DNA of 64,000 nucleotides from Strobilurus pachycystidiatus. Taxonomy: Eukaryota; Basidiomycota; Agaricomycetes; Agaricales; Physalacriaceae. Both the position numbers and the translations under genes were made by a program. The DNA lies in NCBI GenBank assembly GCA_019915135.1, contig JAHLMK010000005.1, positions 1,860,001 to 1,924,000 on the forward strand, in the 5' to 3' direction. Under the pieces are notes generated by a model that made no database searches, was not told where the DNA came from, and was given only the letters and a program-made list of their open reading frames with translations. Positions 11,443 to 23,837 of the stretch are shown here, one piece after another (the first letter of the stretch is position 1; every line of letters starts with the position of its first letter).

Positions 11443-13385
11443 TCACCCGTAGCACTTGTCGACCCACCACATAGGAACTTGTTCAGAACCGAAGTGGATA
11501 CGAACCTTCCAAACGTTGTTCTGCCATCCTATTTCAAGTCCCCCAAACCGTCTCGCTTGCCCAAGCAAGTCACTTCGCAAAAAGTCTCCACCGCCCGAGG
11601 GCTGGTAAGAGCGCGCATCCCGATTTCTCGTCCACCTGGCGGCTTCCAGATATGATCGATAGCCGACGTGCGTTAGGTAGGCCATCTCGTTTGAGGTGAT
11701 GGGCTTGCTGAAATAATCATATATCTTCTGCAGAACCGTGTCGAGCATGATGATTTCCGTCTCCTCCAACCTCGGCGGCTCCCATTTCTTCGTATCCACC
11801 ATGAACTCCACCGGCGGACAATCGGTCATGAAATGAATGTTGCGTGCATGAACAGAGTCAAAGGCGTTCGTGGACGCAAACGTGGACAGCGGGAGTTGAC
11901 GATTGGATGGATCGACCAGCCGTGCAGTACCAGGTTCGTAGACAACGTCCCAGAAGAAACAAGGATTGTTGAATATGGGATTGACCATTTTTACAATGTC
12001 CCAAGGCAGTTGACCGGAAGGCTGTGGTGGTGGTGAGGAAGACTCTGGAATCGGTGGATGTGGCGATGGAAAAGTATATGCAGTAGGCGATGGTATAACA
12101 GGTGCTGGATCGGGGATCACAGGCATCACAGGTATCACGAGCCGGGCAGGTGCAGATGGTGTCGATGGTATGACGGGCTGTGTAGGAAGTAATGCTGGGC
12201 CGGCCCCGGTCTCGGATGGAGGATGGCTTGGAAGAGCTGGCAGAGGGAGATTCTCCTGTCTCGAGGAGGAGTGGCGAGTCCGAGGAGATGCCTGTGAAGG
12301 TGATGGGGCGCGAGGTGTCCTTCTGGGAGATGCATGGGTGCTTCTAGGTGGGGATGGCACGATGGGAATTGGCTCGACTCGTATAACCCCCTTCAACAAG
12401 CTTAAAAGCTCGCGAAGGATGTATTGAGCCCGTTGTGGGCGATCTGGGCGATCGGATATTCTAGTGATTATGTCCTGACACAATCCCGAGATATCTAGCT
12501 GATCATGCCGCCGGACTGAATGAAGGTCAACACGTAGTTCCAAAGAATGTGCGGATTGCAACGCTCACAGGTGGGATAAAGATCATTAAGCGCTGAGCTG
12601 AGAATCAAGATGGCGCTTCCTATAGTCAACGTCGAGGGACCAGGCATCAGGCCACAGACGATGTCCCGAGCCATTATCAATTTTTTCGGGCATGAACGGT
12701 CATAGACAGTACGGAAATTGTCGTCCTTAAGAGAGACGAGTTTGCCGATAGCGCTGCCATGGCTGGCACCGCCAGAGAAGAGACACTCTAGCCCTTGAAG
12801 GAGATCGAAGAAGAGGCGTTCGTCGCGTTCGCCAGGTAGCGCTAGATCCCTGCCCCGAAGAGAAGGTACGCCAACCTGTTTAGTCTGGTAGAAGTGCTCA
12901 ATTCTATCCGTATGGCGAGAGAGGCGAGCCTCACTCAGTCGCTGAGGGGTCAGGTCGTGCCGGATGTCCTGAAGAACGAAGATGAAAGGTTCCGCTGGGA
13001 CAACGGTTCCGTGCCAGTACCAAGGCCGCGTCGCTCTTGTTTGAGGGCCAACACAATTGAGATGTATTAAGAGCCCCTCGCACAATGTCCCGACCGTGTT
13101 TGAAGTGCTATCGGGTTTGAACAAGTCATCCCGGAACGCGAGAAGTTCGAGGAGTGGAGTGCACCCTTCCTCTGTACGGTGGGTGGCTAGATCTTGGTGC
13201 CTGATTGAGAATGAAAGGAGCGACCCTCGATACAGAAATGGATCTGGGGACTGGTTGGTCGCCTTGATGTGCGCAGCAGCTAGAAGACAGTCATGCACCA
13301 CGGCCGCGACGATATCGACGTAATGGTCTTGGAAGTCGCAGGCAGGGAAGACAGGGCGGACAGTGCCATAGCCGTAAGTGTTCAT
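11443..13385 (-). CDS. DUF6699-like C-terminal domain protein with proline-rich linker
   Basis: Two ORFs join cleanly through a 53-nt intron at 12516-12568 (donor GTGAGC, acceptor TTCAG), giving exons 12569-13385 and 11443-12515 and a 629-aa protein in one frame. The N-terminal ~270 residues are unrecognised (MNTYGYGTVRPVFPACDF at the start; an ERCNPHILWNY frame end is removed by splicing). Then follows a Pro/Ser-rich linker of about 120 residues (SPPRSTHASPRRTPRAPS). The last ~200 residues resemble the basidiomycete DUF6699 domain: CFFWDVVYEPGTARLVDP, an IMLDTVLQKIYDYFSKPIT segment, and a terminal RRFGGLEIGWQNNVWKVRI. Function unknown. The 3' end faces the F-box gene, 87 bp away. Confidence 0.65.
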
Positions 13386-14625
13386 TCGGGTGACGGGATG
13401 TAAAAGGCAAAACCGGGAAAGGCTGTAGGATGATGTGGCACTTAACAGCTCTCTACTTATATGCCCTTATACTCCGGTTAACTGCTTCCGAGAGTGGCAC
13501 AATCCAGAGCCACTATTTGGGCTTCATTGTATCTGCGTTGCCTTCACAGCATTGACAACAAGGTTTTTGTATGGGAAACAAGGAGAAGGGGACACACATC
13601 AATAAGACCTTGATCCCAATCGCGTTCCGAGGTGCTGTCAGCTATTGTGTACAGAACAAGGATTGACGTTCTGGTCGCTCTGTATCGAGGGCAGATCCTC
13701 CGCAAGTATAGGCAGCGAGCATGAGTCGTCAAGTTGCTGAATCGGATCCGTGGGAGAATCCGTTATCCCGCCTCCGTCGGTCCAGGTCGGTCCGTGATCC
13801 CGCCTCACTTTTGTGTCGGCGTCTGCTTCTGGTCTGCTTAGTGCTCACAGTCATGCAAGGTACTCCCGATTTTCTTTAAGTCTGAAGCGCTTTTCACTCT
13901 CTCCCTCTGTTCCCCTTCCTAATACTTGCGCCCAACCGCCGCCATCCCCCTTACCGTCGTTCCGGCTGCCGACCGGGTCCGACCCACTGACTCTCCCCTT
14001 CACCGGCCCGACGCTCTACATAGTACTTAGTATGATTGCTTGCTAGGGCGCATTGAACCGTCCCGAGGAGACATCAGTTTTGCTCGCGGTCACGTCCATA
14101 CCAGCTGGGATCAGAGCATTGATGAAATTTTTTGTCGCATATCACCGTCAGGCTCTCGTAGTCTCGAGCTACTCCTTATACAATCTGACCCCAACAGTAA
14201 GTAGACAACAAGTGTGGCGCGTTATGTGGCCTCTTGACTGGGGACCCTAACCCCGCATTCTTCCTAACTTTCCTCTCACCAACACTGACACCACCATGGA
14301 AATCCTCACTCCTCGTACCCCCACGGCATGCCATCCTCTGTGGGTTTTATATCATCTAGTACTCATGGTCTGATCGGCTTGTGCTGGGCCAGTGCTTACA
14401 AGTGAGGTCAATTTGAGGAGGAAGACACTTAGACAGGTGTCGAAGTGTGATCCTTCACGATGACCTTGTGGGCCTGATGTTTCAGAGCTCTTGTTCTCTT
14501 GTGCCAGTTATTAACAAACAATAAAGGTTTCACATCACAAGAAGTCGCTCAGGATATCGTTTAATTCACTGATAGTATAAAGGGTTCCGTATGTCTCTAT
14601 AGTCCCTCATTGCCTTTTTGTGAAG
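13386..14625. other. Intergenic region between divergent genes
   Basis: About 1.24 kb separating the divergently transcribed DUF6699-like and MYND genes, so it holds both promoters. Short frames at 13,544-13,732, 13,813-14,046 and 14,053-14,250 have no recognisable motif and look random. A pyrimidine-rich stretch at about 13,890-13,960 could be a promoter CT tract. Nothing else is supported. Confidence 0.5.
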
Positions 14626-16062
14626 ATGGTATCTAAATCGTGCTACGCTTGCAGCCAAGCAATACGCGGCCAGGTTCTTCCAGTTCTCCTCTTCATTCAA
14701 GACATTGACTTGACTTATCTGAACTATTGAGGTCGTGACCTGCCCGAAGTGCGAGGTTGTGTACTACTGCAGCGCCGCCTGCCAGAGGATTCACGTCCCC
14801 AGACACGCGCCAGAGTGCGATGAAGTCAAGGTCGGTATAATATCAAATAAGAGCGCCATTCACCCTGGCTGACGTCCCACTCCGACAACAGGGCGAAGTA
14901 ACGAGACAGCCTGCACTCGAAGCCGTGACCCGACAGTTCCCCTGGGGCAAACGAATTCCCTCACACGCAGTAGTCAATAACGCTGCCTTCGAAGCCGTCG
15001 TGCAATCACGCAGCCTCGACGGCGTCGGTCGAGCATTCGGATTCTGGAAGCTTCACGCCCAGCACGCCGTCGGCGCTCCCTGCAGGTCATGCAGCATCGA
15101 CCCATGGCTTCCTCAGCTGAGCGATAAAGAGAACTGGAGACTTCCAGATGCAGAGATCCCGTGGCTGAACTTTACGGGACACGAGGGCAAGATGCCCGAG
15201 TATCCGCCACAGTTCGGGGATAGCTGGGCCAGCTACTACGGATGGCGGAAGCTGTCGATGAAGAGTCCCGCGGCGATGGTGTTGCATTGGCCTTTGACAG
15301 TATTCAGGTGTCTGGAAGAGCTAGGGCTTGTGAACAGGGTGAATATGACGCTGGATCGACCAAGAAAACGTATGGTTGTACACCTTGCTGGCGTTGAGGT
15401 ACGTCTGTTGGTTCGGTACTCTCGCATCGTCACTGACGAGAGCTTCCTCATCAGAGCGAGCTAATATTCGCTCCTTTGTGAGTAACCATCTTGACTAGAT
15501 TGACTCCGCGATACCAATTACGTTCAGATTCGGAGAACTAGCTCTCCTGCTACCATGCGTTGACCTGGATCTAGTCATGTACGGCGCACCCGTCACCTAT
15601 GCCGTCAAATTCCACAAGACCAAGGAAACATCTACCGCCTTCGAGTACACTGCACCGAAGGAATGCGGCGCTGGGTCCATCCGCGTCATCTTCAACGGCG
15701 AGATGGGCACGTACATCCCGTACGCGCCATACCCCGACGCGATAATCGCGCTCAATGCCGGTCTTTCCTCATACCCACAGTGGAGATCCGTTGTGCTGGG
15801 CTCTGCTGAACATCATATTCCATTTGCGACAACGGATTACTACGAAATGTGCCACCGGTTCGATAGAGTGGTCATCCCGTTGTGGTTGTCGCAAGATGCA
15901 GCCAGAGGAGAGTCTTGGGCGCGTGAATCGCAGAATCTGAAGAGAGCGTGTAAGATGAATACCTTCATGCGACCGGGAAAGAAGCCCACTGGGATGGCTT
16001 CTCTCTTTGGGGGATACAATGGGTTTATTCAGGTGGTTACACCGTCGATCGCTGGCCAGTAG
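14626..16062 (+). CDS. MYND-type zinc finger protein with MSS51-like C-terminal domain
   Basis: Exons 14626-14673, 14732-14830, 14892-15398, 15455-15477 and 15528-16062 give 403 aa, in frame throughout. The MYND finger is split over the first two exons: KSCYACSQAI, then VVTCPKCEVVYYCSAACQRI and the HVPRHAPEC end, supplying the C-x2-C, C-x2-C, C-x3-C, H-x3/4-C ligands. The C-terminal half matches the domain shared with yeast Mss51: a strand ELALLLPCVDLDLVMYGAPV, the PDAIIALNAGLSSYPQWRS motif, and IPFATTDYYEM. Mss51 in yeast links COX1 translation to assembly. These mushroom paralogues are numerous and often not mitochondrial, so a precise role is not inferred. Exon 4 is only 23 nt. Confidence 0.8.
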
Positions 16063-16440
16063 ACAGACTACGAGCTTAGTCGTGCTTTGTGCGTAACAAA
16101 TTGTTCGTAACCGCACCCAACCCATTGCTGGATTCCAAGGTCGAGCAAGTCCGGTTTTCAATAAGCAGTATGTAGACAGCAGAGAGGACAAGAGAGATAG
16201 ATCCAGAGGAGGTGGCATTGGACAGTATAAAGACATGCAAGAGAAGAATAATTTCGGACGTTGAGCAGATCCGTTGTTTGCATTGAAGACGAGACAAGTG
16301 GCTGGCTAAGATGAAGGCGAGGGGAAGGTCGAGAAAGCCAGATGCGGCGATGCCCCGAACCCTATATTACCGAATCGGGAACGACACCTACTTGCCGATT
16401 GACTTCACTGTTCCGTGCTGTATGCCCTCATCTTTCGACC

Positions 16441-19400
16441 ATGTCCATATCGTCGAGCCGGTCAAACTCTGGACAAAGCCATTTATCCCGGCGTGACAAC
16501 CAGTCCTCCTCATCCACCTTATCCGGTTCTGGCTCTGGACGAGGAGGTTCACGTTTAGCGGCTGCAACTAGTGTGAGTGGCCTCTGGCTCCGGTATGGAC
16601 GTCGGTTTTATAACAGAAGCTCTCAGCCCGCAGTGGAATCGGCAGTTACACGTCTCCTCATGGCCATCAAACAGCTGCTTGAGGCGCTGACACAATGGAG
16701 TCAGCTCAAAGTCGACGAAGTTCACGTTAGCGATGTCTATGTTCGGTTGGGAAATGATTTCAACGCTGCAGTGGCTGCATTTGCAGCATTCAACATCGAG
16801 ATGAAGTGTGTGCTAGAATAAAGCTCCTTCGCGCCTCCGTTATTCATCTGAATCGTATGTCACAGTGAGCTGATGTCCGTGCCCGACGACCTGCGGACCG
16901 TCCTAGAACAGTGTCTGGCCGAGGAACCCACCAAGGACAACCTGGAGCTTTACCTTCCCACTGTCCGGCAAATCATCACCAATTTACTGCAAGGACTTCG
17001 GGGAAAGCAGTCTATATATCGTCGCATCGTGTCTGATCATAAGCGAGGGTCAGAGGCATCCGGGCATGAAAGAACAGAAAGCCGCTCGTCGCGCTCCTCT
17101 CGACGGGAACGAGAACACTCACATCGGAGCCAGCTTTCACGGACGATATCCGAGGATGAGGAGATGCGGCGCAACATGCCTTCCTCTAGTCGGAGAAGAG
17201 AGGTCTCAGGGAGTGAACAAGCAAACGGGAATGGCTTCATCGGTGGTTTCTCTCCCCAGATAACTTCACCCTCTCTGACCCCCGAAGGAACAACACCTAC
17301 CACATCGTCGAACGAGCTACCCAACCCTTTCGATCGCACCACGGGCAGCCACCGCCGACATGTATCGGTTCCCCAAGCGAACCCGGAGCCCTCTCTCGAA
17401 GTAGCGGAATCCTCCAACAGTCAGCGCGCAAGTTCTCCTGCGTTGAACCCGTCCTCACAGCCTGCCGTACCAGCAAGCGTCAAGCGATACTCCCTAGTTG
17501 ACAAACCGGTCATATCACCTCCCACTACGCCAAGTGTCATCGTTGAGCCCTCCAGCCCAGATACCGCTACTGCGCCTCAATCGACTGATTCTTCCACATC
17601 CACACCTATACCCACACCTCCCCCGCCAGACTCTCCTCCCATGGATGCTCCTGCGATAGCGAATTCGCTTGCGGCACTCAAAAAAAGCGATACCCTCGAG
17701 CGGCGGGCGTCTAAGCGCTTCTCTACGTATAACATATCGAAGATGACCGGTGCCTCGTCGACTCGAGAGCGCTCTGTACGTGGTGGACAGGCGAATCGAC
17801 GTTCGATGGCTGTGTCCTCGGCCCTCACGCCAGGGGAGCTGGCGGTGTTGACGGAGGTAGACGATGAGGAGTCTCCCGTGCCGTCTCCTGATCCGGGCTT
17901 CATGTCTGTGAAGCGCTCAATATCAAGGAGTGTAACGCCAGAGCGACCGCCAGTCCCTCCCTTACCCAAGACCCCGACACCTGAACCACCAGAAAGGAGA
18001 TCGGTTGCTGCTATACCTACTTCGCCTGAGGCAGAAGCGGAACCGACGAGTATCACGGTATTCTTGCAGCTGGGTCGAGAGGTGAAGAAGGCAAACATTG
18101 AGCCAGGGCTGTCCTTTTCGTCGTTAAGGGTGCTTTTCGTCGATCGATTCTCGTACAATCCTGGGCTTGAGAACTTTCCGGCGATATATATCCGAGACCC
18201 GTCGAGCGGGGTGCAGTACGAGCTGGAGGATATGGATGAGGTCAAGGAGAAGTGTCTGTTGTCGTTGAACATTGAGCGTAAGTCTCAATTGATCTTGTGC
18301 TTGTGGGAATATACTAATGAAGAGGATGATCAGCACTGGACCAGATCAAGCAGCACATCGACACGCAGATATCAACCCTATCGCAGGACATCAAAGAGCT
18401 GAGGTCTGCAGTCGCTGCAAACAATGACAAGAATCATAGGCTTTCATTGGTGTCCCCGATTCTTGTCCCACCGTTTGCGGAGAGCACACCGGCGCCTAAC
18501 AGACCAACGGATAGGCAATTTGCCACGGTCGCTCGGCGTCTGTCGCGATTCGTTGGTCACGCTAATGGCCCGTCCTCGCCAACCGGTTCCATGCCCATGA
18601 TGCCTATGATGCCCCAAATGACTGGGCAGTCGCTACAGCCTCAGATGACGGGCAGCTCAGTCTTCTCGGAATACTCCTCGCGTGTGGTGACAGATCTCAA
18701 GACACAGTTCGACGAGGTGCAGAACTTGAGGCGCGATCTGGGGATTATGCGGCAGATGTATACCGAGTTCATGAAGTCGACGAAGGAATCGCTAGGGACG
18801 CTCCGGACACAGACACAGTCCGTTAAGCAGCTGGCGAACGTGAACGTCAGCGGAGCGCGGGTGTTCATCGAGGAGGGGAAGAAGAACTTGGACTTGCGGA
18901 GCCAGAATGTCCTTACGGATGTGGAGAGGCTGCAGGATACGGTTGAGACTGTCAAGGCGGACGTTCTCAAGAGACATATCACCCCCAAGGCGCAGTACAT
19001 GGGAACGATACGGAAAGGCATCGACGGGGCCGCTGCTGAGCTGGAGAGTCTGAGGGAGCACATTGGGACGGTCAAGCCCATGTGGAAGAAGACCTGGCAG
19101 GAGGAGTTGCAGAACATCGTTGAAGAGCAGCAGTTCCTGAATCATCAGGAGGAGTTCCTTAATGATCTATTGGAGGATCACAAGGCGCTCGAGGACGTGT
19201 TTGGCCATCTGGAGAAGGTTATTGACTTGCGCGGTGCCTCAGGGGGCCAAGCGAGGCTGAGGAGCTTCAAGCCCCCACCACCGGACGAGGGGCACACGGG
19301 ATTGAGCACAGTGATGCTGGAGATTCGTGGCGCTCAGGTGGACCCAGAGAAGCGCATGAAGGCGATCGAGGAGAGTCAGCGGAATCGGCAGAAGGAGCTT

Positions 19401-19562
19401 GAGAGTCGGAGTGATGATTTGCAGGCGGAGCTGACAGAGTTTGTAGGGGGTAAGAAGTTGAAGATGACGGGCGGGGCCGAGGAGGCGGAGAGGGTGAGGC
19501 AGAAGAGGAACGATATGACGTTGAAGGCGATGTTTACGGGCGGGAGTGTTCAGGACGTTTGA
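16441..19562 (+). CDS. BUD6: Bud6/Aip3 actin-interacting polarity factor
   Basis: Formin-associated actin nucleation-promoting factor of polarised growth, cortical at hyphal tips. Exons 16441-16572, 16627-16805, 16866-18277 and 18334-19562 give 983 aa with phase kept. The N-terminal helical module includes AVTRLLMAIKQLLEALTQWS and DDLRTVLEQCLAEEP. A long Ser/Pro-rich disordered linker follows (residues ~160-480). The AIP3 domain starts near residue 500 with ITVFLQLGREVKKANIEPGL, then FVDRFSYNPGLENFPAIYIR. It continues as coiled coil (LDQIKQHIDTQISTLSQDIK; FDEVQNLRRDLGIMRQMYTE) to the end. The start at 16441 (MSISSSRSNSGQSHLSRRDN) is preferred over the out-of-context upstream ATG at 16342. Confidence 0.88.
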
Positions 19563-19908
19563 GTGGTCATTTTATGTTCCGTGTCACATTTTTCTTCTAT
19601 TCATTCTGCGATCATCTTGTTGGGTTAGGATGGGATTCTTCGACAATGATGCTGGTTTCTTACGACCTGACAGAGGAAATGAGTTTGTGACATTCAGTCA
19701 AATTGATGGATCCATCAATGTGTATAGCAAGCTAGAACATCGTCGATCGTCCGAACCCAACGCCCAACGACTAGGATGACGACGAGGTTAGCGCGCGCTT
19801 GACAGGAAGCCGCACGAGAGGAAACATCGCAGGGAAATCCTTCCAATCTTACCGTCACAGACTAATTCTCGTCTGACTTCAGACCTGTCTTGCAGAGGTG
19901 GGCTTGCA

Positions 19909-19968
19909 TACATCGAACCAAATCTGGGAAGGACTGATTACATCGAACCAAATCTGGGAAGGACTGAT
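19909..19968. repeat. Two exact tandem copies of a 30-bp unit
   Basis: The unit beginning TACATCGAACC and ending GGACTGAT occurs at 19909-19938 and again at 19939-19968 with no difference. It lies in the intergenic space after BUD6, in no convincing gene. A minimal recent slippage or unequal-crossover duplication is the simplest reading. Confidence 0.9.
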
Positions 19969-20134
19969 TCGGATGGATAGCGAAACTATGCGGAACAATT
20001 TTTGATAAGGTACCGCGAAGCTCACGTACGTTAAGCTCACGGACGGTATCTGATGCCAATTGCAAGTCCGTTCGACCTATATATACCTCGAATCTCCACT
20101 GGGTTGGCATCCCACTGTGCACGACGACCATACT

Positions 20135-20743
20135 ATGCCGCTACCATCGCCTGGAGTCCTAGAGGACATCACTACAATATCAATAGAGGCCATCGTCGAG
20201 AATTTTCTTCTAGGTGGCGGTCAAAATCAAAAACACAACTTCCTCATCAACAGCTTGAAAGGGAGGCTTTCTTGCAGCGACGCCAACGATCTGCCACGGT
20301 TACTCGTGGACGCGATCCCAGAGGAACTTGTCCTCCTCCGCGACACCATCATCGCCTCATTGAACTCGGAGGCGAGTCGATGGCACACTGGTTTCTTTCT
20401 CCTTACGGTTGTCTTGATGGTTATCGAGAAGCTGGAGGATGATGCTTTGGGCACCACAGTTCGTGAGTTTGACTGCACATCTCTTCTCTATCTGTGTCTC
20501 CAACGGTGTCCAGAAACACATGTTCTTCTGTGGCGTAACATCGCGTCCCAAGAGTCGACGCCGTTCGGCAACGTTCTCAAGACAATGATGATTGATCTTG
20601 GAGTTCTCGAATCGGCCTCCGCGGTCAATAGCAAAATCATATTCCCTGCGCTGCCCAGTCCCCATGATGCCTGCAACGCGAAAGAGACAAATGATGGAGA
20701 AGCTGCAGGACTGTTGTATGCCGCGATGACTGCTCCCCTGTAG
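20135..20743 (+). CDS. Hypothetical protein, single-exon orphan ORF
   Basis: A 202-aa ORF from the ATG at 20135 (MPLPSPGVLEDITTISIEAI). It is open for more than 600 nt and its residue composition looks protein-like: GRLSCSDANDLPRLLVDAIP, IIASLNSEASRWHTGFFLLT and MVIEKLEDD suggest an all-helical fold. I recognise no domain. A frame open upstream to 20060 lacks an ATG. Antisense frames overlap the same stretch, so the coding status is uncertain. A degraded or lineage-specific gene is also possible. Confidence 0.4.
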   Translation: MPLPSPGVLEDITTISIEAIVENFLLGGGQNQKHNFLINSLKGRLSCSDANDLPRLLVDAIPEELVLLRDTIIASLNSEASRWHTGFFLLTVVLMVIEKLEDDALGTTVREFDCTSLLYLCLQRCPETHVLLWRNIASQESTPFGNVLKTMMIDLGVLESASAVNSKIIFPALPSPHDACNAKETNDGEAAGLLYAAMTAPL

Positions 20744-20879
20744 GCTGGGGTGTACAAAGTTTGAAAGCGGTGTACTGACATTGAACTCCAAAATGCGCGG
20801 GTCTTAGCAGTCCATAGCGCATACCATCAATATGAATCTTGTACTTGAAAGTTGACTTGTGCCCGACTGCCAATCATCT

Positions 20880-21245
20880 CGTCGAGACTTAAAAGTCGAC
20901 TGAGATAGTTGAATCTTGATCATTCCTGAAGTCTCGCAGCTCGCAGCTCACTGAGCTCAGTGGGGTAGTAAGTAGTAGGTACCGGTTACAACTCACCGTA
21001 CGTGCGAGTCGACGACTCTTACGAGTAACCGTGAATTAGAGTCTAACGACTCTAGCGAGTTCCTACTCTGAATCACGAGTGACGAGTCTCAAGAGGCAAG
21101 AATCAAGAGCTTAGAGTCAAGAGTCAAGACTCCTGAGACTAGTCACTAGAGACTAAGAGAGACTACTCAAGACTCAAGAGACTGAGTCAAGACTCAAGCT
21201 GACTCAAGAGAGTCGAGAGTCGAGACTAGTCACTAGAGTTCACAG
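20880..21245. repeat. Degenerate GACTC/GAGTC-rich low-complexity tract
   Basis: About 350 bp dominated by permutations of GACTC, GAGTC, AAGAGTC and AGACTAGTCACTAGAG, which read on both strands because GACTC and GAGTC are complementary. It contains no gene and separates the housekeeping cluster from the transposon-rich half. A decayed minisatellite or part of an element terminus would fit. Confidence 0.75.
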
Positions 21246-21265
21246 TTCTGAGTAGGGTGGCGCAG

Positions 21266-21297
21266 TAAACCCTAGGTTTTGATACACCTAGGGTTTA
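21266..21297. repeat. Perfect 12-bp stem-loop built on CCTAGG
   Basis: Left arm TAAACCCTAGGT (21266-21277) and right arm ACCTAGGGTTTA (21286-21297) are exact reverse complements around the 8-nt loop TTTGATAC. It lies at the end of the GACTC tract and outside any gene. It could be a terminator-like or transposon-terminal hairpin; there is no evidence to decide. Confidence 0.8.
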
Positions 21298-22196
21298 TGA
21301 CGGTTTTTAACGGTATTGATTCCTGCTACTTAGATAGTAGGTCTTATCGAAGGAAAAATCAGGGAAAACGACCCAATTCGGAACATCACGTGTTTGTAGA
21401 GTGCTAGTGGTGACGGGGGGCGAGAAAAACTTTCCCACGTTCAGGTTTCTTTGGTTTGAACAAATAAAGAGAGTGGTGGCTGTGCCGAACCCAGGGTAAG
21501 TCACGAGGTTCAATTATGTTCGCCCTTTTTCTTTTCAAACAAAAAACTCTGACCCATTCTGGTGGCAAATGTGGTCCAGTGGTTATACCGGGTCGTGAGG
21601 CAACGAAGGAGAACGGCATCGTCTTAACATTCCAGACCACTCGCATGCCCGTCGATTCATCTTATGCCGTCTTCTTTGGGACCCAATGTAAAACGTCTTC
21701 TGTTTCAGCGAAAGCGTATCCCGAAACCTTCGTCATTTTGCGTCACCATGGCACTCGGGCAATCGTATAGAAAAAAAAAGAGAAGAATATTGGACCATAT
21801 TCTATGACGCCTCAGATGGTTGGGTATTTTTCTGGGCTTCGTTACATCTTTTCGTTCTGTCGTAGTCGCTATTTTACCATCGTGACATCTCATGCTTGAA
21901 TCACACCCCGCCCCGGTGCCGCCTGTGCCTATTGAGATCGAACATCGCAGTCGAAATGTTGTGTTTGACTTTGGCAGGATATCAATTGGGTAAGTTATTG
22001 CATCCAAGACCTGGTGTCGCGAATGGCGCTCTTTTGTCTTCGAGAACGGTTTGAGAAACATCGTATTTGCTTCATTTTCAATAAACGAGACGACGAGATA
22101 TGGTTATGTACCCACGAAAGTGCTTTCATTGTGTGTTTTTATAGTCGTGATGAATGTTACTGCAGCACGTCGCCACTAAAAACGTAGTTGTCAAAT
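21298..22196. other. Stretch without a recognisable gene
   Basis: About 900 bp between the stem-loop and the F-box gene. Frames here are short and without motif (for example 21,705-22,061 minus). No clear Helitron 5' terminus could be pinned down. The base composition is more AT-rich than the housekeeping region. Confidence 0.5.
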
Positions 22197-23411
22197 TTAA
22201 GGGGTCTCCATTTTGCATTTTATGGCCCACTCACTGGGTAAACGGAAGGGTTTTTCGTGGACATTGACGGTCATTCGTCCATCTGTGGCCAACCCAGGCA
22301 TGTTCATGCGGATTTGGCATTTAAATCCTATTGCTTCAGGAACCGACAGCGACCATAATGTCGGCATACCGTCTGCGACTCGAACCCGGCAAAATCGAAC
22401 GGACACATGGGTTAGACTTGGAAATTTGCTTCGATTGCCGAGGACTTGGTCGTATATCGGCCACGGTATTTCTGGGTCTCCGTCCTTCGTCGTAAACGTC
22501 AATGAGATGGTCTGTAAAGTTTTGTTGTGGCATCTGGGCAACCATCCAGCGAGGTAGTGGGAAGCTTGGGTATACATCGCGATGTGCAGAGAGCTGAGAT
22601 GGTTCAAACTCGCGAGTGTCATCTCTTGCCAATCACATGGATGTTCTTTTTGATATTAGAACTTTTGTCGTTTGAGAGGATAATTGAACGGCGTACCTTT
22701 CGGTAGTTCAAGGTAGATGTTTTCCACTACCGGGCACATTCTCAAAACATCGCCGATGTCAATCATTTCTCCCAAATAAACTGTCAAGCATTTGACAATG
22801 TGAAGCAGAGATAAGCATCCTCTGTCGCGCATCTCGTGAAGGAAGACACCCTCGATTGTCAAATGGCGTGTATGATGGAAAAGATTGAGGGTGTGCGGTG
22901 GGGCACTGGTCCCTGCCCATGTAGCGCCGAAGATTGAGACAGAGACCCATTCCTTGTTTTTGAAAAGGTTTGCGACCGTGTCTAGGTGTAGACCGACATT
23001 TCGGAGTTGCAGATGCCTGAACCTGCTGGACAAATTGCCCAAATGCCGCAATTCGGATGTCAAACAGCCGTACCCTTCGCAAACAAGTGTGTCGAAATCG
23101 GATGATCCCGTTTGTAACCAAGATTCTACCATGCGAACCTGGTCGTTCGTCATCTGCAGACGGCCCCGTCGGAGTGTAGTGAAGGTGTAGGAGCGCACCA
23201 AAGGCAATAGGTCAGCGTTGAGATGGAACACTTCCTTCAAGCCTTCTACGTCCTTGCCGTCCGTAATCTCGACCGTATGGTAAAGATGAGGCAGTACGGA
23301 CAGTCGTAGTCTTTTATCTGCCAAAGACAACGCGAAGAGGCTGCTTTTGTCGTCTTGGAGATGACTTGAAATTTCACTGAGCATTTCCGCAGGCATTGCT
23401 TGCGAATCCAT
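22197..23411 (-). CDS. F-box protein, divergent from the Helitron gene
   Basis: Exons 22697-23411 and 22197-22624 (72-nt intron, donor GTACGC, acceptor GGCAAG) give 380 aa. The start at 23411 gives MDSQAMPAEMLSEISSHLQD and then a SLFALSLADKRL stretch, the basidiomycete F-box pattern (LP.E.L.EI..HL.....L..LSL..K). The rest is leucine-rich repeat-like: LVRSYTFTTLRRGRLQMTND, LGNLSSRFRHLQLRNVG and LTIEGVFLHEM. Its start lies 426 bp from the Helitron start on the other strand, so the two share a promoter region. It may be Helitron cargo or a resident gene; the element end was not found. Confidence 0.75.
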
Positions 23412-23837
23412 GGTGGTGCGATGAGTATAATGTCGGATGAATGGCATCACTTTCAACCGACATCGGCTGATTCGCAGTCCCAAGATTTCGTTCCCAGTCT
23501 TTATTTTATTTTTATTTTTTCTAGAAGAAAAAGAAAAAAAGCTAGATTGCTCAACATTTCATTCGATTGCTAGTCATAGAGATCCAACAGTCGTTGTTTT
23601 GTTTTTGATTTTAGAGTGAGGAACGGCGAGGTAGACACTGACGGATCCTGACGGACATCGATGAAAACTCGCACATTTGGGCCATTAGCAATCATCCAAC
23701 TTCGATCAAAAAAAATTGCCGGACTTTGCGATTTGATCCGAGGAATTTAGTCGCCTCTTTTGAGCGTACACGGCTCATTTCCTGCCTCCATTGCCAGTCA
23801 CTCTCCGCCAAATATTCGAACAGTTGGTCCATTCGCC

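Noticed and set aside
11371..11655. Plus-strand ORF after the F-box gene as an extra exon
   Set aside because: It is the complement of the C-terminal coding part of the DUF6699-like gene, whose frame and domain are better supported.
13813..14046. Small Pro/Ser-rich ORF in the intergenic region
   Set aside because: Composition follows from a pyrimidine-rich tract and no homologous motif or intron pattern supports it.
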